Positions 1 to 8,459 of a DNA stretch of 61,583 bases are shown in pieces. How positions within the stretch are numbered: the stretch's first letter is position 1; the number at the start of each line of letters is the position of its first letter. Where the stretch lies: contig CAZNYW010000022.1 of NCBI GenBank assembly GCA_964577375.1, positions 1 to 61,583 on the forward strand. The letters are read 5' to 3'. The stretch comes from DATKUC01 sp964577375. Its GTDB lineage: Bacteria > Spirochaetota > Spirochaetia > DSM-27196 > DATKUC01. The position numbers and the translations under genes were made by a program. The notes under the pieces were generated by a model. It was given only the letters and a program-made list of their open reading frames with translations. It made no database searches and was not told the DNA's origin.

Positions 1-79
1 AGGCATAGTAGAAGAGAATCGCGATCGCAAGCCCGATGATTACGTAGGTAAGTCCAATGTTCAGATAGTAGGTTGCCAT
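1..79 (-). CDS. Small membrane protein, truncated by the window edge
   Basis: An ATG on the minus strand at 79 opens a frame that runs off the left edge after 26 codons. It begins MATYYLNIGLTYVIIGLAIA and is almost entirely hydrophobic, so a first transmembrane segment starts near residue 6. An AAAGGA ribosome-binding site lies about 8 bases before the ATG. It follows the lipoprotein gene by 25 bases on the same strand, so co-transcription is likely. Family and function cannot be named from 26 residues. Confidence 0.6.
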   Translation of the reverse strand, partial: MATYYLNIGLTYVIIGLAIAILFYYA

Positions 80-104
80 GGTTTGTGTCCTTTGTATGCG
101 GTGG

Positions 105-932
105 TTATGATGGCGGCTTCAAAGAGCTTACTTGCAAGGTGAAGTATGTCAAAGCGCTGTTTGTGACCAGAAGAACCGGAGTGCTATAAACCGGCTGAAG
201 CGTCGTAATGTCAGTGCCGTATGCAAGCGCAACGAGCACAAGATAGAGATCACTCGTACCGTCGTAGGTGCCGCTTATGTCACCGTCCGGCGTCGGTGCG
301 GTACTGGCAGTGTAGTCGTCCACGAAGAAGCTCTTGTACGCCGACGAATTGTTGCTTGCGGAATTGTTGGTATTCCGTTTGAGAGTTACGGGCGAGGAGG
401 TCCCGACTTGAGTCGAAGTCTTCCACGAGGCTGTCGCATCGTCGGGCGTCTTATCTGCGTAGTTGAAGTCGAAATCTAGCGTGATCTGAAACGCTTTGGA
501 TGATTCCGGCGGCACGGCGGTTGTGTCAAAGGGAATCAGTGGAATAATGGGAGGACCGTTGAAGGCCTGTTTGGCTGGGACTATCCGTCTGTATCCAAGG
601 CTCGTCAAGAGCGCAACTCCCGGGGTCGAACTGTTCTGGATTGTCGTTTGATCATTCAGCGCAGCTGCGGGGCTAGTATAAAATCTGTAATAGACCTCGT
701 ACCCACTGAAGTAGTCGACGTCGTTCGCCGTATCATTAGTGAAGTATGCGGCCAGAGGTGCCTGCGTGGGTGTTGAGGCTATCGGCGGCGCCAGATAGGG
801 CACGGTTTCCAGACCGCAGCTGCCGGCGAGTGTGGTGACGGACAACACGATTCCGGCGAGCAGAATCAGGTGTCCGAGGTGACGGACGGGTCCCTCACCC
901 CGCCCTGCTGCTCTGCAACGGCGACAGCTCAT
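105..932 (-). CDS. Predicted Ser/Thr-rich lipoprotein
   Basis: The frame is open further upstream, but the ATG at 932 gives a 275-residue protein with a short basic N-terminus, a hydrophobic stretch (HLILLAGIVLSVTTLAG) and a lipobox LAGSC, so Cys is the predicted lipidation site. The mature part is rich in Ser, Thr, Asn and Tyr with no domain I recognise, as is common for surface lipoproteins that evolve fast. It starts 70 bases after the nucleotide cyclase stop on the same strand. No clear Shine-Dalgarno precedes the ATG, so the exact start is uncertain. Spirochaete lipoboxes are relaxed and this one fits. Function is unknown; the position behind a membrane cyclase with an external sensor domain suggests an envelope role, which is only inference. 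Confidence 0.65.
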   Translation of the reverse strand: MSCRRCRAAGRGEGPVRHLGHLILLAGIVLSVTTLAGSCGLETVPYLAPPIASTPTQAPLAAYFTNDTANDVDYFSGYEVYYRFYTSPAAALNDQTTIQNSSTPGVALLTSLGYRRIVPAKQAFNGPPIIPLIPFDTTAVPPESSKAFQITLDFDFNYADKTPDDATASWKTSTQVGTSSPVTLKRNTNNSASNNSSAYKSFFVDDYTASTAPTPDGDISGTYDGTSDLYLVLVALAYGTDITTLQPVYSTPVLLVTNSALTYFTLQVSSLKPPS

Positions 933-1002
933 CCCGCTGCCGGCGGTCGCCTGAGCAGCGATACCGCCCGGCGTGCAGCCTTCGCGGTCTGTCACGACGG
1001 AC

Positions 1003-3420
1003 TCACCGTCGCGGGGAAACCTTCGTCGGTTCCGGCGGTTCGAGCCCTTCGGGGACATCTATCAACTCATAGATAAGGACGGGTCGGTTCTTGCCTTTGA
1101 CTCTTATGTTGTCGAGCTCGCGTGCGACTACGCGGTCCTTCACCAGTCCGTAGGTGTACTCGCTGATAATCACGTTGGTCATGTACTGCTTGTTTGTACC
1201 TTCCAGTCGGGCGCCCAGGTTGACGTTGTCGCCCATCAGAGTGTAGTTCATCCGGCCGCTGGATCCCATGTTGCCGACGGTCATGATGCCGGAATTCACG
1301 CCGATTCCGATGTCGAGCCGTTTCTCCTGAGGCCACTGGTCGTTCAGCTCGTGCAGGATCTGCATCTGCTTGATCGCGCACTTGCAGGCAAGAATTGCGT
1401 GGTCGGCCTGTGGCAGCGGCGCTCCCCAGAAGCACATGATTTCGTCGCCGACATACTTGTCCAGTGTGCCTTCGTAGGAAAGAATCACGTCGGTCATCGC
1501 GGTCAGATATATGTTGAGATGGTTGACGAGCTCCTGGGGCGTCATTGTTTCAGAAAGCGTGGTGAAGCCGCGTATATCCGAGAAAAAGACGCTGAGCTCC
1601 TTGTCGACACCGCCGAGCTCGGGAGGATTCTCCAGGATCTGGTCGACGACGCGAGGGCTGACGTACCGGCCGAACATGTCGCGGATGCGCCGTTTGTCCT
1701 TCTCTTCGGTCATTACCCGGTAGATGATCACCGCGAGGAACGTAAAAAAGATCGTCAGCGCGGGAAGACTGAAATCGAGCAGATAGCTGTTCACGTCGAA
1801 GATGATGGACGTCGAAATGAAGTAGCCCAGAATCAGTACGAAGGAGACGACGAACGAGAGAATTGTCGAAAAGCGCGAGGTCAGGAATGCGACGATGAGC
1901 GCGGCCAGGAGCATGATCAGGTAGTTCACCCAGCCGGCCGACGAGTGGATGAACTTGTCCATCAGGATGGTGTTGAGGGCGTTCGCGTGAATCTCGACGC
2001 CGTACATCAGGCCGAAGGGTGTTGTCTTCTCGTCCTGCGCTATTCCGGCGGCGAAGTCGCCGACGAGCACAATCTTGTTGCCAAGCGCCTTGGTCCTCGG
2101 CCACGCCGCGGGATCCATGCTCGGCACGCGGGAAGCGTAGGCTGCATAGGAGCGAACCGGGAACGTCTGCGGGTCGGCGGGCGATGCACCGGAACGGGGT
2201 CCCATGAAGTTTATCAGCATGTCGCCGAGGTTGTTGATGGGAATGGTTATCTCGGGAATGGCCTTGTACTCACCCTCTTTCACCAGCTTTCCCTGATTGT
2301 CATATTCAGGGAGCTTCGTTGCGATCCGGTAGGGCCTCCATTTTCCGGTCTGTGTGTCGAACTGCTCGGGTGCCGGAATCTTGATGTACTTCCCGATCTT
2401 TACCTGGATATCGTTGAAAGTCTTGTGAAAATAGGAGAGCGCCAGCGAAAGCGTGATGGCAGGAATAAAGTAATCCTGGTATTTGCGGACGACATAATAC
2501 GATGTGTCCGGTTTTCCGTCGTTGTTGGTGTCCTCGGTCTTGAGGGGTGCCATATGCTGCATCTGCTGTTTCAGCTTGGCGATGACCTGAGGGGTGAGCG
2601 GATACGGCACCGTGTGATCGCGGCCGCTGGTGTCAGTCCATGCGAGGCGCTGAAAGCTCGCCTCATCAACCGGCGTGTCGGGCGTGAGATCGTTCAGCTT
2701 AATTGTATCGAGAAGCTGCGACGCCTTCATAATAAGCGGCTGGTGCCGGTAGATTTTGTCGAAATCATCGAAGAAATTCGCGTGTCCGTATCCGGCTGCG
2801 GCTTCCGCATAGGGTATGAGCGGCGGTTCAAGCCCGTAGTTCGTCGGCAGATCCTGCCAGTCGCCGGTGACATTGGTGATTTTCCCGATATGGGTGAAAA
2901 GCGCCTCCTGCCGCTGGAAGAATTCCTTGGCGGCGGCCGGAGCCGGAGGCTCCCGGTCGAGTATTGTCTCCAGGAACGTCCGGCCGTTGTTGCGAATTGC
3001 ATTCACGAGCAGCGCGTCGTTGTAAGCCTCCGCGCTCGGTTCCACGAAGAAGAGGTCGAGCAGTACGGCGCGTTCGCGGTCGTTCTGGTCCTTGATGCGG
3101 GTCAGCGAATTGAGCAGATCGGCGTGGCGGTACCGTGGCCAGGGCCATCGGCCGAACCGGGAGAGGCTGTTGGAGTCGATGCCGAGGATCAGTATGTCGG
3201 GCGATATGTTCGGGTTTCGCTGCGTGATAGTGACGCCTTCCTGAACGCGGCGTCCGCGGAAGGTTTCGCGAAGTGTGAAATGGTTGTCGAGGACGTAGGT
3301 CTCGAGGCGGCTGGGAATGACCGTGAACAGGTCCAGCAGTACGAGAATCCCGACTACGATGAGTCCGATGATCGGCCCGAAAAATCTGGGCTCAAGAATC
3401 CTGGTGCGTGCGCTTGCCAT
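1003..3420 (-). CDS. CHASE2-domain class III adenylate/guanylate cyclase
   Basis: An 805-residue membrane protein. Residues 13-33 form a transmembrane anchor, about 45-480 match the layout of an extracytoplasmic CHASE2 sensor domain (ending near LVGDFAAGIAQDEKTTPFG), then three transmembrane segments lie at about 497-570, and the class III cyclase catalytic domain covers about 605-790. The two metal-binding aspartates are in FFSDIRGFT (D615) and KYVGDE (D659), and the NYTLMGDNVNLGARLE strand is intact, so the enzyme should be active as a homodimer making cAMP or cGMP from ATP or GTP. Substrate choice cannot be decided by eye. The gene lies downstream of a TPR membrane protein and a sigma-54 activator on the same strand and upstream of a lipoprotein. 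CHASE2 ligands are generally unknown. Confidence 0.92.
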   Translation of the reverse strand: MASARTRILEPRFFGPIIGLIVVGILVLLDLFTVIPSRLETYVLDNHFTLRETFRGRRVQEGVTITQRNPNISPDILILGIDSNSLSRFGRWPWPRYRHADLLNSLTRIKDQNDRERAVLLDLFFVEPSAEAYNDALLVNAIRNNGRTFLETILDREPPAPAAAKEFFQRQEALFTHIGKITNVTGDWQDLPTNYGLEPPLIPYAEAAAGYGHANFFDDFDKIYRHQPLIMKASQLLDTIKLNDLTPDTPVDEASFQRLAWTDTSGRDHTVPYPLTPQVIAKLKQQMQHMAPLKTEDTNNDGKPDTSYYVVRKYQDYFIPAITLSLALSYFHKTFNDIQVKIGKYIKIPAPEQFDTQTGKWRPYRIATKLPEYDNQGKLVKEGEYKAIPEITIPINNLGDMLINFMGPRSGASPADPQTFPVRSYAAYASRVPSMDPAAWPRTKALGNKIVLVGDFAAGIAQDEKTTPFGLMYGVEIHANALNTILMDKFIHSSAGWVNYLIMLLAALIVAFLTSRFSTILSFVVSFVLILGYFISTSIIFDVNSYLLDFSLPALTIFFTFLAVIIYRVMTEEKDKRRIRDMFGRYVSPRVVDQILENPPELGGVDKELSVFFSDIRGFTTLSETMTPQELVNHLNIYLTAMTDVILSYEGTLDKYVGDEIMCFWGAPLPQADHAILACKCAIKQMQILHELNDQWPQEKRLDIGIGVNSGIMTVGNMGSSGRMNYTLMGDNVNLGARLEGTNKQYMTNVIISEYTYGLVKDRVVARELDNIRVKGKNRPVLIYELIDVPEGLEPPEPTKVSPRR

Positions 3421-3757
3421 CTCGTCCCCCGGTCAGGCCTGTATCGGCAACGGGAAGTCGGGCGCTGCTCGTGCAAGCGGTTTCGCCCATACCCCGCCCA
3501 ATTTGCCAGATAACCCTACCATACCTGCGGCGGCCTGTAAACGAACGGGCCGCCGCAGCTGCGGGCCGCCGCGACGGCGGGTTGCCGCCGCCGGTCGCAG
3601 TCTCAGCTCTGCTTCTGCGGGACGAGCCNNNNNNNNNNNNNNNNNNNNNNNNNNNNNNNNNNNNNNNNNNNNNNNNNNNNNNNNNNNNNNNNNNNNNNNN
3701 NNNNNNNNNNNNNNNNNNNNNNNNNNNNACGGCGGGTTGCCGCCGCCGGTCGCAGTC
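3421..3757. other. Intergenic region with GC-rich hairpins and an assembly gap
   Basis: Apart from 100 N and a duplicated 55-base block, about 182 bases are real spacer between the TPR gene and the cyclase. It is dense in GC-rich inverted repeats: a perfect palindrome CCGCAGCTGCGG at 3553-3564, and CGGCGG at 3575-3580 that can pair either with CCGCCG at 3566-3571 or with CCGCCG at 3585-3590. There is no U-run, so this is not a classical terminator. No convincing promoter for the cyclase was found. Confidence 0.6.
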
Positions 3758-3783
3758 TCAGCTCTGCTTCTGCGGGACGAGCC
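3574..3783. repeat. Identical 55-base blocks flanking the N run
   Basis: Positions 3574-3628 and 3729-3783 are identical over exactly 55 bases, from ACGGCGGGTTGCC to GGGACGAGCC, one on each side of 100 N. Both contain the last codons and the stop of the TPR gene. An exact 55-base overlap is what two adjacent de Bruijn-graph contigs built with k=55 would share. The two copies therefore most likely represent one genomic locus. Confidence 0.9.
3629..3728. other. Scaffold gap, exactly 100 N
   Basis: The run holds exactly 100 N, the conventional placeholder for a gap of unknown size. Because the flanks are the same 55 bases, the true distance is probably zero and the sequence should read straight through after merging. 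No gene is interrupted: the TPR gene ends at 3758 and the cyclase starts at 3420. Confidence 0.95.
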
Positions 3784-4465
3784 CCTCGGTCTGGAGGTAG
3801 ATTATACGGTCCCTTGCGAGATTTGTCCAACTGCTCGACGGAAAGTCACTTACCAGCTTGTCGTATTGAGTTTTCGCCGCGGCGTAGTCCTTTTTGGCTT
3901 CGGCGAGCCTTCCAAGGGAAAACAGCGCGAGCGGCTTTTCAGGAGAGCCGGTGCCGTAGTTGTCTACGAGCTTCTTGTACTCCTTCTCCGCGCTGGTGTT
4001 GTCGCCCGCCTGCTCATATGCGGCCCCCGCGTCGACGAGGCTGATGGTTGCCAGGTAGCTCTTCGGGAAGGACGCGGCGAGGCGGGAGTAGTTCTCGGCG
4101 GAAAGCTTCCATTCCTTTTTGTCGTAGTAGACGCTGGCGCGGATGAAGATCGCCCGCTGTGCAGCGTAGAGATGGGGATACCGCTTCACAATGGTATCGA
4201 GCTCACCAAGCAGCTTCGCCTCGATGTCCTTCTTCTTTGCGTCGGACGCCGTCGACCAGGTGTTGTAGTCGGTCTGGGCCTGTTCGACGAGCGTTGTGGA
4301 TTTCTGGACGCGCGACGAGCGGACTTCGCTGAAGATGATGAAAGCTACAAGAAGTACGAAGATTGTAGCGATTGCGATGAGAAACACGAACCTGTTTGCC
4401 TGGACAAATGTTGCGATTCTTGCGGTCAGTTTTGGTTTTGCATGCGGCTCAGTTTGTTTAGCCAT
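3758..4465 (-). CDS. Membrane-anchored TPR protein (YfgM/BamD-like)
   Basis: A 235-residue protein with a basic N-terminus, one transmembrane helix at about 26-46 (RFVFLIAIATIFVLLVAFII) and a C-terminal region of TPR-like helix pairs, for example AAQRAIFIRASVYYDKKEW, TISLVDAGAAYEQAGDNTSA and ALFSLGRLAEAKKDYAAA. The layout resembles YfgM-type proteins with one anchor and periplasmic TPRs that assist secretion or envelope assembly. It starts 31 bases after the sigma-54 activator stop and is probably in the same transcript. Its last codons are duplicated across the N run by the assembly artefact, and this does not change the protein. The function is inferred from fold only. Confidence 0.8.
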   Translation of the reverse strand: MAKQTEPHAKPKLTARIATFVQANRFVFLIAIATIFVLLVAFIIFSEVRSSRVQKSTTLVEQAQTDYNTWSTASDAKKKDIEAKLLGELDTIVKRYPHLYAAQRAIFIRASVYYDKKEWKLSAENYSRLAASFPKSYLATISLVDAGAAYEQAGDNTSAEKEYKKLVDNYGTGSPEKPLALFSLGRLAEAKKDYAAAKTQYDKLVSDFPSSSWTNLARDRIIYLQTEGLVPQKQS

Positions 4466-4496
4466 GCTGCAGACTCCTTCTTGATGATAAGTGGCT

Positions 4497-6005
4497 CTAG
4501 TTGCGTATGTTCAGCTCTTTCATGAGCCGTGAGAGATAGGTGCGCTGAATGCCAAGGACCTTCGCCGTGGCGGTCTGATTCCAGCCGTTCTGCGCGAGCG
4601 TGCTCTCGATGAGGTGCCGCTTGAACAGATTGACCGAATCCTTGAGTGTCTTGCCGTGATATTCTTCCGCGTCGGCGTTTTCGGAGCGTTTGAGCACCAG
4701 CTCCGACGGGCGGATGCGATCTCCCTGGCAGACGACCACGGCGCGCTCGATCGCGTTTTCGAGCTCGCGCACGTTGCCGGGCCACGCGTAGGTCAGAAGC
4801 TCTTCCATCGCGCCGTCGGTGAAGCCGCGAATCTGTTTTTTGATTTCGCGGTTGAATCGCTTCAGGAAGTGCTCGGCAAGCACGGGAATATCCTCAGGCC
4901 GCTGACGGAGCGGCGGAATCATCATCGGAAGAACGTTGAGACGGTAGAACAGGTCGGTGCGAAATGCGCCCTCCTCCACCGCCTTTTCGATGTCGCGGTT
5001 TGTCGCCGCTATGATGCGCACGTCCACGTGAATCGGCTCGCTCGAGCCGAGCTTTTCGAAGGTTCGCTGCTGGATTACGCGAAGGAGCTTGGCCTGGACC
5101 GGAAGAGGAAGCTCCCCGATCTCGTCGAGAAAGATGGTCCCCCCGTCTGCGAGCTCGAAGCGTCCACGGCGATCGGTGGTGGCGTCGGTGAACGCGCCCT
5201 TCACGTGACCGAAGAGCTCACTTTCCAGGAGCGATTCCGGCAGCGCCGCGCAGTTCACCCGTACGAGCGCCTGATCCCGCCGCGCACTCTGCAGGTGAAG
5301 CTGCTCGGCGATGAGCTCCTTGCCCACTCCGCTTTCCCCGAGGATCAGCACCGAAGAATCGGTCCTTGCGGCACGGGCCACGATCTGGAGCTTTTCCTCC
5401 ATCACGCGGCTCTTGAAGATCATTTTGTGATAACCCTGTTCGCTGGTTATCTGCTCGTGCAGGCTGTCTATCTCGTCACGGACTCGCTGGAAGTTATGTG
5501 CATTCTGAATTGCGAGCGCGGCCTGGTTGGCGAAGATCTCGATCCAGAAAAGGTCCTCGTCATCAAATGCCTTGCCGTTGCGCTTGTTTATCAGCTCTAT
5601 CACGCCGACGCACCTGTCACGGATACGCATCGGCGCGGCAAGAATCGAGCTTGTGGGAAATCCGATGTTTCGTGAGATTTCGGAGAAGAAGCGCGGGTCA
5701 TCCTGGACGTCGTTCACAACGAGCGCACGGTTGTGCTCGGCGACCCATCCTGCAATTCCTTCGCCGAGATTGAGCGAATACTTTTTGACGTCCTGCCCCT
5801 TCGATCCCAGGGCGATCTCGAAGTAGAGCTTGTTGTTCTCCGGATTGAGAAGCAGAAGCGATGAAGCCTCACCGTCGGTGAGGCGGGTCGCCGATTCTAT
5901 TATCCGGGTGAGGACGGCCTTCGGATCGGAATAGTCGGAGTTGATGAGTGTGTTGATCTCTATGAGTGTTTCAAACTTCGTGGGATCGACACTGGACTTG
6001 AGCAT
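4497..6005 (-). CDS. GAF-domain sigma-54-dependent transcriptional activator
   Basis: A 502-residue bacterial enhancer-binding protein: GAF sensor at about 10-165, linker helix, AAA+ domain at about 190-420 and a Fis-type helix-turn-helix at about 454-500 (NQTATAKVLGIQRTYLSRL). Walker A is GESGVGKE (223-230), Walker B GGTIFLDEIG (288-297), the arginine-finger region is FRTDLFYRLN and sensor II is WPGNVREL. The loop that contacts sigma-54 reads GAFTDA (270-275) in place of GAFTGA. In NorR, a close relative with the same domain order, a Gly-to-Asp change at this position is known to relieve repression by the GAF domain, so this protein may be active without a signal; that is inference. It lies 64 bases downstream of rpsA on the same strand. 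Target promoters are unknown. Confidence 0.93.
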   Translation of the reverse strand: MLKSSVDPTKFETLIEINTLINSDYSDPKAVLTRIIESATRLTDGEASSLLLLNPENNKLYFEIALGSKGQDVKKYSLNLGEGIAGWVAEHNRALVVNDVQDDPRFFSEISRNIGFPTSSILAAPMRIRDRCVGVIELINKRNGKAFDDEDLFWIEIFANQAALAIQNAHNFQRVRDEIDSLHEQITSEQGYHKMIFKSRVMEEKLQIVARAARTDSSVLILGESGVGKELIAEQLHLQSARRDQALVRVNCAALPESLLESELFGHVKGAFTDATTDRRGRFELADGGTIFLDEIGELPLPVQAKLLRVIQQRTFEKLGSSEPIHVDVRIIAATNRDIEKAVEEGAFRTDLFYRLNVLPMMIPPLRQRPEDIPVLAEHFLKRFNREIKKQIRGFTDGAMEELLTYAWPGNVRELENAIERAVVVCQGDRIRPSELVLKRSENADAEEYHGKTLKDSVNLFKRHLIESTLAQNGWNQTATAKVLGIQRTYLSRLMKELNIRN

Positions 6006-6069
6006 GCTCGTTCAGCGCGGGACCGCTGGCGTGATACCGCCGAGGCGTCGGGGCGGAAACACCCGGCCG

Positions 6070-7800
6070 CTACTCCTCAGTCTCTTCCCCTTCCTGGGAT
6101 TCGTCTTTAAGGTACTCGCCGATCGTGAACGTTGACTCACCCTCATCGTCCTGGATGTACTTCTTGAGCTCTTCAGCCTGTACCTTTCTTTCGAGGTCCC
6201 GCAGCGAGAGCGACAAACGCTGCTTGGCAGGGCTGATTTCGTTTACTACCGCACGAATTGTATCGCCGACCTTGTACTTCTGGACTGCCTTTTCGAAAGG
6301 CTCGACTCGCGGATCGGAGAATCCCGCCTTGCTGATGAGGCCCTCTATGCCACCGGGCACACGGACAAAAACGCCGAAGTCCGTGATGTTGGTGATCTCA
6401 CCCTCGATGACGCTTCGCTCGGGATAGGCCTGCCGCAGCGACTCCCAGGGATCGGTTTCGAGCTGTTTTACGCCAAGGCGGATGTTGTGAGTCTCGGGAT
6501 CGATGTGGACGACCATGCATTCCACATCGTCGCCCTCCTGGAGAACGGCACTTGGATGCTTGTACTTCTTGGTCCAGGAAAGGTCGTCGACGTGAAGGAA
6601 TCCGTCAATTCCCTCTTCGAGCTCTACAAAGGCGCCGGAGTTGGTGATCTTCTTGACGGGCCGCTTGAGCCGCGTGCCGATCGAGTACTTGAGCTGAACA
6701 TTGTCCCACGGATTGGGCAGGACCTGCTTGAGCCCGAGTGAAACCTTCCCGGCCGGGATGTCGTACGCGAGTATCTTTGTTTCGACCTCGTCGCCGACTT
6801 TCAGAATCTCCTTCGGATGGTTGATTCGTTTCACCCAGGAGAGCTCGGAAATGTGGGCGAGACCTTCGATACCCTCTTCCAGCTCGATGAACGCGCCGAA
6901 GTCGGCGAGCTTCGTAACCTTGCCCATCACCACCTGGTCGACAGAGTACTTGTCTTCGAATTTGTTCCAGGGGTCTTCGGTCATGTGCTTGATGGAGAGG
7001 TTAATCTTCTTCTCCTCCGCATCCATCCGAATGACCTTGAGCTGCACGCGCTGGCCCTTCTTGACGAAATCCTTGGGCCGGGTCACGTGGCCCCAGCTCA
7101 TGTCGTTGATGTGGAGCAGGCCGTCGAAACCGCCCAGATCGATGAAGGCGCCGAAGGACGTGAAGGATTTGACGATTCCTTCGACTACATCGCCAATCTT
7201 CACGTGCGCAAAGAACTCGCTGCGTTTCTTTTCGACCTCTTCTTCGAGCCACTCTCTTCGCGAGAGTACGATGTTGATGCGGTTGTCGCTGTAAAGCCGG
7301 TCAATATAAAAACTGGTCTTGAGTCCGAGATACTCTTCGGGCGTCTCGACCCGGTGAAGATCCATTTTGGAAATGGGGTTGAATGCCCGCACGCCGTGAC
7401 CCAGGGCGATTTCAAATCCGCCCTTGATGCTCTTGTCGACGGTCCCTTCCACTGCGTCGTGATTCTGGAAGGCTGTGCGGAGGTTCTTCCAGAAGACCTT
7501 CTCGTCGGCCTTCTTCTTGGAGACGACTACTTCTCCGGAGGTCGTTTCCTTGTTCAAGAGAACCACATTGACGGTATCGCCGATCTGAGGCTTTTCCTCG
7601 AATTCGTCGACGGGGATCTTTCCCTCCGACTTGTATCCTACATCGATGAACACCTGCTCAGGTCCCACCTCGATGATTGTCCCTTCTACCAACTGCCCAA
7701 CTTCCAATTCGTCGAGAGATTTAAGGTATTGCTCCTGCAGCTCCTCCTGTAAGCTGGAAAGGTCAGATACTTCGGCGTTTTTGGTTGATCTATCGCTCAT
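6070..7800 (-). CDS. rpsA: 30S ribosomal protein S1
   Basis: A 576-residue S1 protein that binds mRNA on the 30S subunit. Six S1 OB-fold repeats are visible at about 34-97, 113-182, 201-270, 288-358, 376-444 and 462-533, the strongest with signatures such as FGAFIDLGGFDGLLHINDMS and FGAFIELEEGIEGLAHISEL. The C-terminal tail is acidic (ends EEGEETEE). Six repeats is the full-length Gram-negative type. The start ATG overlaps the cmk stop in ATGA, so translation is probably coupled. The cmk-rpsA pairing is widespread. Confidence 0.97.
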   Translation of the reverse strand: MSDRSTKNAEVSDLSSLQEELQEQYLKSLDELEVGQLVEGTIIEVGPEQVFIDVGYKSEGKIPVDEFEEKPQIGDTVNVVLLNKETTSGEVVVSKKKADEKVFWKNLRTAFQNHDAVEGTVDKSIKGGFEIALGHGVRAFNPISKMDLHRVETPEEYLGLKTSFYIDRLYSDNRINIVLSRREWLEEEVEKKRSEFFAHVKIGDVVEGIVKSFTSFGAFIDLGGFDGLLHINDMSWGHVTRPKDFVKKGQRVQLKVIRMDAEEKKINLSIKHMTEDPWNKFEDKYSVDQVVMGKVTKLADFGAFIELEEGIEGLAHISELSWVKRINHPKEILKVGDEVETKILAYDIPAGKVSLGLKQVLPNPWDNVQLKYSIGTRLKRPVKKITNSGAFVELEEGIDGFLHVDDLSWTKKYKHPSAVLQEGDDVECMVVHIDPETHNIRLGVKQLETDPWESLRQAYPERSVIEGEITNITDFGVFVRVPGGIEGLISKAGFSDPRVEPFEKAVQKYKVGDTIRAVVNEISPAKQRLSLSLRDLERKVQAEELKKYIQDDEGESTFTIGEYLKDESQEGEETEE

Positions 7801-8459
7801 AAGTGCCTTGTAACTCCTGAAGTTTTATCGTGTCCGCGGATGTTCTCTATTACTTTGTCACAAACTTGTTGGATGGTCAAGTGAGAGGTGTCCAGATAGA
7901 GGGCGTCCGGCGCGACCTGGAGCCTTCCGTACTGCTTGGTGCTGTCGATCTCGTCGCGTCGGCGGATGCTCTGTTCTATCTCTTCGAGCTCGAGGCGGCT
8001 GGTACCCTGACCGAAGCGCCGCAGCGCGCGCGTGTGAATGGACGCGTCGAGGTAGATCTTCAAATCAGCATCGGGAAATACAACTGTGGTTATGTCGCGT
8101 CCCTCGACCACAACGTCCATAGTGTGCGCGGCAGCCTTGAGTCTTGTATTGACCTGCTCCCGCACTTCCGGAATTGCCGAGTGCCGGGCAACCCAACGGT
8201 CGACAGCATCGGAACGGAGGAGCGCCTCGACTTCGCGACCGTCGACGTGCATGAGGTCGTCTTCCACCGAGATTTCGATGGTCTGCGCTATCCGGATTGC
8301 GGCGTCGCGGTCTTCCGGGTCGGCGCCGGCGAGGATCTTCCAGGTCACGGCCCGGTAGTAGTTGCCTGAATTGAGGTAGTGCATGCCCGTCCGCTCGGCA
8401 ACGGTGCGTGCAATGGTGCTCTTGCCGGAGCCGGCCGGACCGTCGATCGCGACTACCAT
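7797..8459 (-). CDS. cmk: Cytidylate kinase
   Basis: A 220-residue (d)CMP kinase: ATP + (d)CMP to ADP + (d)CDP, in the cytoplasm. The P-loop is GPAGSGKST near the N-terminus, followed by the substrate region YLNSGNYYRA and the VVEGRDITTVVFPDADLKIY segment typical of Cmk. The length is normal for the family. Its start overlaps the end of the pseudouridine synthase gene by 7 bases, and its TGA overlaps the rpsA ATG. It provides dCTP and CTP precursors and is probably expressed with rpsA from the scpA promoter. Confidence 0.96.
   Translation of the reverse strand: MVVAIDGPAGSGKSTIARTVAERTGMHYLNSGNYYRAVTWKILAGADPEDRDAAIRIAQTIEISVEDDLMHVDGREVEALLRSDAVDRWVARHSAIPEVREQVNTRLKAAAHTMDVVVEGRDITTVVFPDADLKIYLDASIHTRALRRFGQGTSRLELEEIEQSIRRRDEIDSTKQYGRLQVAPDALYLDTSHLTIQQVCDKVIENIRGHDKTSGVTRHL

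Noticed and set aside
973..3513. An 846-codon open frame on the plus strand opposite the cyclase
   Set aside because: It is a mirror of a clear CHASE2/cyclase gene in G+C-rich DNA, with no recognisable domain and Arg/Asp/Val-heavy composition typical of antisense frames.
3421..3600. Intrinsic terminator after the TPR gene
   Set aside because: Hairpins are strong but no U-run follows; they look more like palindromic intergenic sequence.
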